From the NCBI GenBank assembly GCA_021775385.1, contig JAJFHW010000365.1, positions 1 through 5,275 on the forward strand: a stretch of 5,275 nucleotides of DNA, read 5' to 3'. The stretch comes from Hyphomicrobiales bacterium. GTDB lineage: Bacteria; Pseudomonadota; Alphaproteobacteria; Rhizobiales; HXMU1428-3. Below, piece by piece: positions 1 through 5,167 of this stretch; position 1 is the first letter of the stretch, and every line of letters starts with the position of its first letter. The notes below the pieces were generated by a model. That model did not search any database, was not told the origin of the DNA, and saw only the letters and a list, made by a program, of their open reading frames with translations. The translations under genes were made by a program, and so were the position numbers.

Positions 1-582
1 TAATGCAGCTTCACCCTCATTCATGTTCAGTCCTTTTAAAAACTCAGACGGATTTTCTTGTTGATGTGCTTGCCAAATGGTCAGAATTGGATATTTGCTT
101 TTTATGAGCGAAACTGTTGGATGCAAATCAAAAACAAGATTTGGCACATCTTCTTCTGAAAACCTGCTTAAAGCTTCAATCGTAACTGGATTAGCATTGG
201 CGCCGTGATACGCACTGTTCCGGAACCATTCCAGTTTGGCGACTTCCCTTAAATAAGGTAATTCTTGTACGGGAGCAAAATTCTCTAAGAATACCGGAAA
301 TTCTTCGCCATAATTAATCATTACAGGAGATTGCGGTAAGTGCGTTAGAGCAAATTCTCTTGCCATGGTCGCAAAAAAATCTTCTCCAACAATTTCTTCT
401 ACAACGGGATAGGTACTGGCCAACACTGAAATGAGACTTAGTGTGACGTTATTGCGGTACACACTGAACCGTTTTTTTGGCACCACTCCATCTTTCAGGA
501 GTTTAATGCCGACTGGCACTTCGACTTCCAGATTTTCAAGTGCATTTGAAACTGAAGATTGTAGCTTGGACCATTCGCTCAT
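1..582 (-). CDS. bufC: BufC-like DUF2063 protein, bufferin maturation partner (partial, C-terminus off the left edge)
   Basis: The N-terminal 194 residues are present and the frame runs open off the left edge. The translation begins MSEWSKLQSSVSNALENL. It carries the DUF2063 (HvfC/BufC N-terminal domain) hallmarks: RFSVYRNNV near residues 38-46, a TYPVVEEIVGEDFF stretch near 57-70, SPVMINYGEEFPVFL near 85-99, and LPYLREVAKLEWFRNSAYH near 107-125. In characterised bufferin and methanobactin systems this family is the partner that binds the precursor peptide and works with the DUF692 enzyme; it acts in the cytoplasm before export. The ATG lies one base after the bufB stop (TAA-A-ATG) and has only a weak purine stretch upstream, so translational coupling to bufB is likely. 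The rest of the gene, and perhaps a DoxX-type bufD, should lie to the left. Family call from recognised motifs; substrate inferred from the neighbours. Confidence 0.88.
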   Translation of the reverse strand, partial: MSEWSKLQSSVSNALENLEVEVPVGIKLLKDGVVPKKRFSVYRNNVTLSLISVLASTYPVVEEIVGEDFFATMAREFALTHLPQSPVMINYGEEFPVFLENFAPVQELPYLREVAKLEWFRNSAYHGANANPVTIEALSRFSEEDVPNLVFDLHPTVSLIKSKYPILTIWQAHQQENPSEFLKGLNMNEGEAAL

Positions 583-583
583 T

Positions 584-1516
584 TTAAGCCACTTGTTCTT
601 TTAGAATTGACTCTTTTAGAGCCGTTTCTTTATTCGGAGTGTTCGTTGATGAAGATTGACCTTCATATTTTTGTAAAATTTCTTCAGCTAGATTGGCTTC
701 ACTGAATAAAACGTCCCAGGTTGGTACGTCATTATCCCATTCAATCAAAGTTGCCACTGGCCCTTTTTGGCTTATAGCCTGATCATAGAGCGTCCAAACA
801 TCTTCAACGACTTTTCTGTCATGGGCGTCGATCAATAATGGGTTGCCGAGATCATCTTCATCAGGCGCATGTCCACCAAGGTGAATTTCACCAACATCTT
901 CCATGGGGAAATTTTTGATATAATCTTCTGGGCTGCGCTCATGATTGGTGCATGAGACATAAACATTGTTGACATCAAGTAGCAAACCACAGCCGGATCG
1001 CTTTACGACCTCTTTAAGAAATTCAATTTCAGTGAAATCTTCGCGTTCAAAGCCAACATAAGTTGAGGGGTTTTCAAGCAGTAATTTTTGACCAAGCGTC
1101 TCTTGAATAAGATCAATATGCTCTGAGACTGTTTGACATGTTTCTTTTGTTAATGGCAAAGGCAATAGGTCATTGAAGAAACCAGCTTCATGAGAGGACC
1201 AGGCTAAATGCTCTGAAAAACTTTCTGGCTGATAGCGGTCAACTAACACTTTTACACGAGATAAATGCTCTTGCGACGGCGGAAGCGACCCACCGATTGA
1301 GAGCCCAACACCGTGGAGGCTTAGCGGGTAATTTTCTCTAATTTTTGTTAAGTAATGATGGGGGGCACCGCCCGCTCCCATATAATTTTCTGGGTGCACT
1401 TCAAACCAACCAATATCAGGTGTTGTCTCGCATATTTCTTGATAATGCTCACCTTTAAGGCCAACGCCTGCTTTTGTAGGTAATCTTGTTTGTTTGATTG
1501 TTGAAGAGTTGTTCAT
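584..1516 (-). CDS. bufB: DUF692 (MNIO, UPF0276) multinuclear iron oxidative enzyme, bufferin maturase BufB
   Basis: This 310-residue protein has the usual length and motif order of DUF692, a TIM-barrel enzyme with a two- or three-iron centre that oxidatively modifies cysteines in RiPP precursors. Visible motifs are GVGLKGEHY (17-25), WFEVHPENYMG (37-47), SLHGVGLSIGG (66-76, H68), SEHLAWS (101-107, H103), LLLENPSTY (145-153, E148/N149), LLLDVNNVYVS (178-188, D181/N183), IHLGGH (211-216), LLIDAHD (227-233) and TLIEWDND (256-263, E259). The His, Glu, Asp and Asn residues in these motifs are the likely iron ligands by family analogy. In known bufferins such enzymes convert cysteines to thiooxazole-type heterocycles that help bind copper. 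The last 25 or so residues are hydrophilic and look disordered. It sits between bufA (97-bp gap holding a terminator) and bufC (1-bp gap). Nothing essential appears to be missing. Confidence 0.94.
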   Translation of the reverse strand: MNNSSTIKQTRLPTKAGVGLKGEHYQEICETTPDIGWFEVHPENYMGAGGAPHHYLTKIRENYPLSLHGVGLSIGGSLPPSQEHLSRVKVLVDRYQPESFSEHLAWSSHEAGFFNDLLPLPLTKETCQTVSEHIDLIQETLGQKLLLENPSTYVGFEREDFTEIEFLKEVVKRSGCGLLLDVNNVYVSCTNHERSPEDYIKNFPMEDVGEIHLGGHAPDEDDLGNPLLIDAHDRKVVEDVWTLYDQAISQKGPVATLIEWDNDVPTWDVLFSEANLAEEILQKYEGQSSSTNTPNKETALKESILKEQVA

Positions 1517-1536
1517 TTTAACCTGTTCTTTACAGG
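1517..1536 (-). promoter_or_regulatory. bufB ribosome binding site folded into a small hairpin
   Basis: On the minus strand the leader reads CCTGT-AAAGA-ACAGG, then TTAAA and the bufB ATG. ACAGG holds the only SD-like AGG, 5 nt before the start, and it pairs with CCTGT in a 5-bp stem (1522-1526 with 1532-1536). The site is therefore weak and partly hidden, in contrast to the AAGGAG of bufA. The pairing is seen directly; its effect on translation is inferred. Confidence 0.4.
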
Positions 1537-1572
1537 ATTTAGCTGTAATTCATCAGTTTTTAAATATTAAAA

Positions 1573-1606
1573 ATCCCCCACCATCGCGTTAACAATGGAG
1601 GGGGAT
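1573..1606 (-). terminator. Intrinsic terminator between bufA and bufB (probably partial)
   Basis: A 7-bp stem (1573-1579 with 1600-1606, ATCCCCC/GGGGGAT) continues past one A-A mismatch into CCAT/ATGG (1581-1584 with 1595-1598), with a 10-nt loop. Read on the minus strand it begins 8 nt after the bufA stop, and its 3' side runs into a T tract (GGGGGATTTTT), as expected for a Rho-independent terminator. bufB has no other obvious promoter, so read-through is presumably needed to express bufB and bufC. Confidence 0.82.
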
Positions 1607-1613
1607 CAGAGAA

Positions 1614-1907
1614 TTAGCCGTTGTCACGATCTAATGCTTTAAGACTACCTTTACGGCCACCTGGAAGTTCCATTTTTTCGCATGTACCTTTTGGTACATA
1701 TGTCCAAGCGTTACCTTGATAATCGATTGTAGATGTACCAGCACAGCTTGTGCCTTTACCTGCTGCACAATCGTTTTTAGCTTTTAGAGAAATGCCATAG
1801 CACTTTTCATTGTCAGCTGCACCAGCTGGTTTGATGTCTGCTGCACCAGTTAGAGCTGTTGCGACTGCACCTGCTAAGATAGCTGCTGAGATTGCTGATT
1901 TTGACAT
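1614..1907 (-). CDS. bufA: DUF2282 bufferin precursor peptide BufA (signal peptide, four cysteines)
   Basis: This 97-residue protein matches the DUF2282 bufferin precursor family. Residues 1-31 are a Sec-type signal peptide: an N-terminal Lys, an alanine-rich hydrophobic stretch (about 5-22), and a small-residue cleavage region near AGAA (28-31). The mature part starts near DNEKCYG and has four cysteines (C36, C47, C55, C76) in the family contexts EKCYG, KNDCAAG, TSCAG and [10 protein letters not shown]. In studied bufferins, cysteines of this set become thiooxazole rings or a disulfide, and the peptide buffers copper in the periplasm. The role here is inferred from that family and from the adjacent bufB and bufC. 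The tail [17 protein letters not shown] is basic then acidic. The start is supported by AAGGAG 6 nt upstream. A terminator follows directly, so this gene is probably expressed well above bufBC. Metal specificity cannot be read from the sequence. Confidence 0.92.
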   Translation of the reverse strand: MSKSAISAAILAGAVATALTGAADIKPAGAADNEKCYGISLKAKNDCAAGKGTSCAGTSTIDYQGNAWTYVPKGTCEKMELPGGRKGSLKALDRDNG

Positions 1908-1913
1908 TGACGT

Positions 1914-1919
1914 CTCCTT
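1914..1919 (-). promoter_or_regulatory. Strong Shine-Dalgarno site of bufA
   Basis: AAGGAG on the minus strand lies 6 nt before the bufA ATG (AAGGAG-ACGTCA-ATG). It is a near-perfect anti-SD match and fixes the bufA start. It is much stronger than the sites of bufB and bufC. Confidence 0.85.
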
Positions 1920-1930
1920 TTAAAATTTAA

Positions 1931-1958
1931 ATTGTAAGTTAAAAAAACTTCAGTTCCC
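1931..1958 (-). promoter_or_regulatory. Candidate bufA promoter (TACAAT -10; GGGAAC upstream)
   Basis: On the minus strand TACAAT (1931-1936) resembles a sigma70 -10 box and lies shortly upstream of the bufA SD. GGGAAC (1953-1958) lies 16 nt further upstream. GGAAC is the core -35 motif of several ECF sigma factors, including alphaproteobacterial EcfG, but I see no matching ECF -10 (such as CGTT) at the right distance, and it is a poor match to TTGACA. bufA must be transcribed from this region, but the exact boxes and the sigma factor are uncertain. Confidence 0.3.
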
Positions 1959-1978
1959 ACATATCATTCGGAATATGT
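1959..1978. promoter_or_regulatory. Dyad upstream of bufA, candidate operator
   Basis: ACATAT (1959-1964) and ATATGT (1973-1978) form an inverted repeat, and inside it ATTC-G-GAAT (1966-1974) is a second short palindrome. The dyad touches the GGGAAC element of the proposed bufA promoter, a place where a regulator could act. No known operator consensus is recognised. Confidence 0.25.
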
Positions 1979-2054
1979 CCAAATTAAAGAAAGTTTTTAA
2001 AAATTCATCAAACATATTGTAACAAGACTGTGAGATCGCGTGAAGAAGAGGTTG

Positions 2055-2068
2055 TTTTAGTACTAAAA
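2055..2068. promoter_or_regulatory. Perfect 14-bp palindrome in the divergent region, candidate operator
   Basis: TTTTAGTACTAAAA is a perfect palindrome. After two mismatches it extends by another GT/AC pair on each side (2051-2072). It is about 92 bp before the carbonic anhydrase start and about 150 bp before the bufA start, within the shared upstream region. A dimeric regulator site is a reasonable reading; no specific regulator is recognised. The rest of the 252-bp gap (1908-2159) is AT-rich and holds no open gene that I can support. Confidence 0.35.
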
Positions 2069-2159
2069 ACACTCTCTAAGACACTATTTTACAAGAAATA
2101 TTGCATCCTGAAGGAATTCCTCTAAATTGCGAGACAAATAAACAATTTTGAGAGTAGAC

Positions 2160-2798
2160 ATGACTAAATTTCCACAATTTCTTATTGATGGCCATCAACG
2201 TTTCAAAGACACTACCCCCAAGGAAACTAAGGATAAATACGAACAACTTGCTGATCAGGGGCAAAAACCAGGAGTTCTCGTTGTTGGTTGTTCCGATAGC
2301 CGTGCTGACCCTATTACTATTTTTCATGCTGAGCCAGGTGACTTATTTGTTGTGCGCAATGTAGCAAATATTGTACCTCCCTATGTGACGACAGGTGCTC
2401 ACCATGGTGTCTCCTCTGCTTTAGAATTCGGCATTTTACATCTAGGAATTGAACATGTTCTTGTGCTTGGGCATGCTGGTTGTGGGGGCATTAAAGCTGT
2501 GATGGACCCTGAAACTGAAAAACGTGACGATTTGCTTTTTGTTTCAACATGGGTCAGCATCATGTCTGAAACAAGGGATGCTGTCTTAAAGGACATGCCT
2601 GATGCCACTGAAGATGAGAAACTTAAAGCCTTAGAACTGCGGGCAATCAATTCATCGCTTACGAATTTAATGACATTTCCATTTGTAAAAGAGAAAGTTG
2701 CCGAAGGTAAACTCTCACTTCATGGCGGGTATTTTGATGTTCGCTCAGCTTCAATGTTTATATCTGATCCTGAGACAAAAGAGTTTTATAAACTTTAG
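2160..2798 (+). CDS. Beta-class carbonic anhydrase
   Basis: This 212-residue zinc enzyme interconverts CO2 and bicarbonate in the cytoplasm and has the usual beta-class length. Numbered from the ATG at 2160, the zinc ligands and catalytic dyad are visible: CSDSR (44-48: C44 ligand, D46-R48 dyad) and HAGCGG (105-110: H105 and C108 ligands). Flanking family motifs are FVVRNVANIVPP (63-74), TTGAHHGVSSALEFGILHLG (77-96) and the C-terminal LHGGYFDV (187-194). A TTG four codons upstream (2148) would add MRVD, but MTKFPQFLIDGHQRF matches the typical start of alphaproteobacterial members and GAGAG sits 5 nt before the ATG, so I prefer the ATG. It is divergent from bufA and convergent with the AAA+ gene, so it is probably monocistronic. 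It could be called can or cynT; there is no cyn operon context here, so I assign no symbol. Confidence 0.95.
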   Translation: MTKFPQFLIDGHQRFKDTTPKETKDKYEQLADQGQKPGVLVVGCSDSRADPITIFHAEPGDLFVVRNVANIVPPYVTTGAHHGVSSALEFGILHLGIEHVLVLGHAGCGGIKAVMDPETEKRDDLLFVSTWVSIMSETRDAVLKDMPDATEDEKLKALELRAINSSLTNLMTFPFVKEKVAEGKLSLHGGYFDVRSASMFISDPETKEFYKL

Positions 2799-2804
2799 TT
2801 TTCT

Positions 2805-2843
2805 CTCGCAGGCCCAAGCGCTTATGGCGCCTGGGCCTGCGAG
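2805..2843. repeat. Long perfect inverted repeat (12-bp stem plus 4-bp inner stem)
   Basis: CTCGCAGGCCCA (2805-2816) pairs perfectly with TGGGCCTGCGAG (2832-2843). After one A-C mismatch GCGC pairs with GCGC (2818-2821 with 2827-2830) around a TTATG loop. It begins 7 bp after the carbonic anhydrase stop, so it lies in that mRNA's 3' end. It is not followed by a T tract on either strand. It could stop transcription weakly, protect the 3' end, or be a REP-like repeat. Confidence 0.7.
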
Positions 2844-2877
2844 TGCACGGCGCTAGGCGCCGGGCTACGCCATGTCC

Positions 2878-2908
2878 CTCAGCCCGAAAAGAGCTGAGCT
2901 TCTTCTTC
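2878..2908 (+). terminator. Weak terminator-like hairpin after the carbonic anhydrase gene
   Basis: CTCAGC (2878-2883) pairs with GCTGAG (2893-2898) around a 9-nt loop and is followed by the pyrimidine run CTTCTTCTTC. The stem is short and the tract is mixed C/T rather than T, so this is a poor intrinsic terminator at best. It is listed because the gene needs a stop and no better plus-strand candidate is visible. Confidence 0.22.
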
Positions 2909-3108
2909 GTAAAAATGAGTTTTGAGTTTCATCGTGCCTATGCGCAAAGCTACAGGCGCTACTTTACTACACGATGAAGGGGGACGCCATTTCGGCGTCC
3001 GGCGCAAGCGCGCCGCCCCTCGGAAGGCCTGCTGTTTCAGCAGCGCAGTTGCTGGTGGGCAACTGAAGCGCCACTAAAAAGCAATAGCCCGTCAGAGAGA
3101 GTAACACC

Positions 3109-5163
3109 TTAATTAAAAAAGCCGATGTTTTCGCTATTGCCTGGTTTGGTTTGGCTTACTTCTTTTAAGAGGGCAACCAAACGTTCAGTATCTTTCGTTG
3201 CCCCTAAAACTTCAGCTTGCTTTTTCACTTGGGCAAAATCACCAGGTGTTAAGTTTTCAAACTTCAATCCATGTTCGGGAACGTTTGAAATGTTGAAAAA
3301 GACTTTGTAGGCCATGGCAAGAGCCACTTTATCCATGAAATTGAATCGCACATGAAATGTGAAACGGCGCAATGAAGCCGTATCAAGGCGGTCCATCAAA
3401 TTGGTTGTAAAACAGACCGGCAAGGAATGCTCTTCCATCCAGGTGAGCATTTCGTTTACTTGTGTGACTTCCCAAGAACGCGACGCTTCTTGCCTTGAAT
3501 AAAGAAAACTATCTGCCTCGTCAAAAATCAAAAATGCATTGGCTTCTCGGGCCTCAAGAAACGCGTCTGCAATTTGCTTTTCTGTTTCTCCAACAAAGGC
3601 TGAGAAAATATCTGATGCGCGTTTCTGAATAACTTCAAGACCGAGTTCTTTTGCCAGGTAGCGTGCATAAGCTGACTTACCTGTGCCAGGAGGCCCAGAA
3701 AGACAAAGAGAAAAGTTTAATTTACCAGATGATTTTAACTGGCCCGAAAGATCATGAATATCACGACTTGCCTTAGATAATTTAGGATCATAAACAAAGT
3801 CTTCTGGTTTACGACGTGCCTGAAGACCTGAAACTGCTCTTGTTATTCCTTGTGCTGCGCGTTCAACTTCTTTTGCTCCGCCTTTGGAATATTTCGCGAC
3901 TTTTAATGCGTTCTCCATAATCGCGGGTGTTGCATCAATTTTTTGCGCGAGATTAGAGATTTCTTCCTTCGTGAGCTTTACGCCAATTCTTCCTGCCATT
4001 CTTTCTATAATAAGCCGGCGCTGAGATGTTGGAGGTGATTTTAATTCAAAGGCTAAAATCATACGGCGTAAAATGGCTGCATCAATATCGCTAATATTAT
4101 TCGAGGTCCAAAGGATAGGTACCGGATTGTTCTCTAACAATCGGTTCAGATAAACTTTCGACCCACCTCTTCTGATGAGTTGCAAAGCTACGTCTTCCAT
4201 TTCATCAAAAAGAATGGCTGTATTTTTAGCTCCCCTCAGCAAGCTGATGGAAAAGACCAAGTCTGATAAACGCCCTTTTCGATCAACTTCACCTTCAGCG
4301 CCAACATCTTCACCAGCTGCATAAATAGAAAGGCCTGCCTTTTTTGCAGCGACTTTGGTGAGCTCTGTTTTGCCCGAACCTGGAGGGCCGTACAGTAGGA
4401 TATTTACACCCTTTGCTTTTTCAGACACAGCTCCTTTCAGGACACTACAGATTAAATCACGATCTCCTTTGATGTGATCATAATCGGTAAGTTCAATATT
4501 CGCGGTGAGAGGGGCGCCTAGCAAAGCTTCACGCATTTGATCAAACTTTTTAAACCTTTGATCGAGGCAAGCATCTAGTCGAGAAGTGATGGCAAAGTGC
4601 CCACCTGGCCCTGAAAGTTCGCCGCCTTCATTTTTTAATTGGAGCAAACCAGCTGCGACCATGTCCCCGGCTGGTCCAGTGAAGCGTTCAACATCATTTA
4701 CACTCAAATCCGTTAATAGCGCGAGCGAGCGGCTCAGCGGCCCGATGGATTCCGTGACGGAATTACATAAATATTGCACTTGATCAAACCGATGGAAACA
4801 TGCGATTAGCCCGACGATTTCCTGACACTTAGGATCAAGTTCAAGGGCTTTGGTCAAATTTTTAATATTGCTCCACATTGGCTCAGGCCAACCGGTTTTT
4901 TGAGATGCTTCCTCGAGCATCTCTAAAATTTCATCACGATGCTCTAGAAATGCACTGTTGAAATCTGCCTGACTGAAACTTGAAGAGTATATATTACCAA
5001 TGGCTCCGCTCAGCTTTTTTGGCAAAGGCAAAGATAACATTTCAGTGCGGTCGTTTAACCAATAGAGGATATAGCGAGCAGCCCGAGTTGGAATATGATC
5101 GGCTCGCAAAACACGGTGCAAATATTTTGCGACCAACCCGCGTTCGATATCTTCTGATGCCAT
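3109..5163 (-). CDS. Tandem AAA+ ATPase (two AAA modules, COG0464-like), function unknown
   Basis: This 684-residue cytoplasmic-looking protein has no signal peptide or membrane segment that I can see. Residues 1-215 are an uncharacterised, mainly helical region; about 160-200 (including AAGLLQLKNEGGELSG) resembles a winged-helix pattern, at low confidence. AAA module 1 has Walker A GPPGSGKT (259-266), Walker B AILFDE (316-321), sensor-1 WTSNN (352-356) and Arg-finger candidates LRR (365-367). Module 2 has Walker A GPPGTGKS (490-497), the AAA-type segment FVGETEKQI (523-531), Walker B FLIFDEAD (544-551), sensor-1 TTN (586-588) and LRR (598-600). Both sites look able to bind and hydrolyse ATP. 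No HEXXH protease motif is present, so it is not FtsH-like; a remodelling or unfolding role is inferred from the fold only. The ATG has GGAG 7 nt upstream and follows another gene's stop by 4 nt, indicating an operon with that gene, which may encode a partner. Confidence 0.88.
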   Translation of the reverse strand: MASEDIERGLVAKYLHRVLRADHIPTRAARYILYWLNDRTEMLSLPLPKKLSGAIGNIYSSSFSQADFNSAFLEHRDEILEMLEEASQKTGWPEPMWSNIKNLTKALELDPKCQEIVGLIACFHRFDQVQYLCNSVTESIGPLSRSLALLTDLSVNDVERFTGPAGDMVAAGLLQLKNEGGELSGPGGHFAITSRLDACLDQRFKKFDQMREALLGAPLTANIELTDYDHIKGDRDLICSVLKGAVSEKAKGVNILLYGPPGSGKTELTKVAAKKAGLSIYAAGEDVGAEGEVDRKGRLSDLVFSISLLRGAKNTAILFDEMEDVALQLIRRGGSKVYLNRLLENNPVPILWTSNNISDIDAAILRRMILAFELKSPPTSQRRLIIERMAGRIGVKLTKEEISNLAQKIDATPAIMENALKVAKYSKGGAKEVERAAQGITRAVSGLQARRKPEDFVYDPKLSKASRDIHDLSGQLKSSGKLNFSLCLSGPPGTGKSAYARYLAKELGLEVIQKRASDIFSAFVGETEKQIADAFLEAREANAFLIFDEADSFLYSRQEASRSWEVTQVNEMLTWMEEHSLPVCFTTNLMDRLDTASLRRFTFHVRFNFMDKVALAMAYKVFFNISNVPEHGLKFENLTPGDFAQVKKQAEVLGATKDTERLVALLKEVSQTKPGNSENIGFFN

Positions 5164-5167
5164 AAAA

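Larger units (their letters stand above)
2799..3108. other. Hairpin-dense, GC-rich convergent intergenic block without a gene
   Basis: This 310-bp gap separates the convergent carbonic anhydrase and AAA+ genes and holds no supportable CDS. Visible stems are: 2805-2816 with 2832-2843 (12 bp); CGGCGC/GCGCCG at 2848-2853 with 2857-2862; CTCAGC/GCTGAG at 2878-2883 with 2893-2898; TTCATCGTG/CACGATGAA at 2928-2936 with 2970-2978; GGACGCC/GGCGTCC at 2982-2988 with 2994-3000; CGGCGC/GCGCCG at 3000-3005 with 3010-3015; CTGCTG/CAGCAG at 3029-3034 with 3038-3043; and CAGTTGC/GCAACTG at 3046-3052 with 3059-3065, extendable by GCGC/GCGC at 3043-3046 with 3068-3071 as an alternative. The block is clearly more GC-rich than its flanks. 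It probably includes the transcription stops of both genes, but no stem has a classic T tract. A repeat array or a structured RNA are other readings. Confidence 0.6.

Noticed and set aside
2148..2159. TTG start adding four residues to the carbonic anhydrase
   Set aside because: The ATG at 2160 has a GAGAG at suitable spacing and gives the N-terminus expected for alphaproteobacterial beta-carbonic anhydrases; the TTG has no better ribosome binding site.
2076..2327. Minus-strand open frame of 83 codons overlapping the carbonic anhydrase start
   Set aside because: It lies antisense to the well-supported carbonic anhydrase gene and its translation resembles no family.
2399..2650. Minus-strand open frame of 83 codons inside the carbonic anhydrase gene
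   Set aside because: Antisense shadow of conserved beta-carbonic anhydrase codons, serine-rich and without any recognisable domain.
2872..2925. Short frame ATG to TGA (17 codons, MSLSPKRAELLLRKNEF) in the hairpin block
   Set aside because: No Shine-Dalgarno site and it overlaps the stem-loops; too short to support as a gene.
2799..3108. tRNA, rRNA fragment or CRISPR array in the convergent gap
   Set aside because: No tRNA cloverleaf with a recognisable T-loop, no rRNA signature, and the repeats are inverted and dissimilar rather than regularly spaced direct repeats.
3125..3310. Plus-strand open frame antisense to the 3' end of the AAA+ gene
   Set aside because: Shadow frame with no family resemblance and no convincing ribosome binding site.
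4586..4783. Plus-strand open frame antisense to the AAA+ N-terminal region
   Set aside because: Shadow frame; the opposite strand carries the real long gene.
4980..5165. Plus-strand open frame antisense to the AAA+ N-terminus
   Set aside because: Shadow frame with no recognisable protein.
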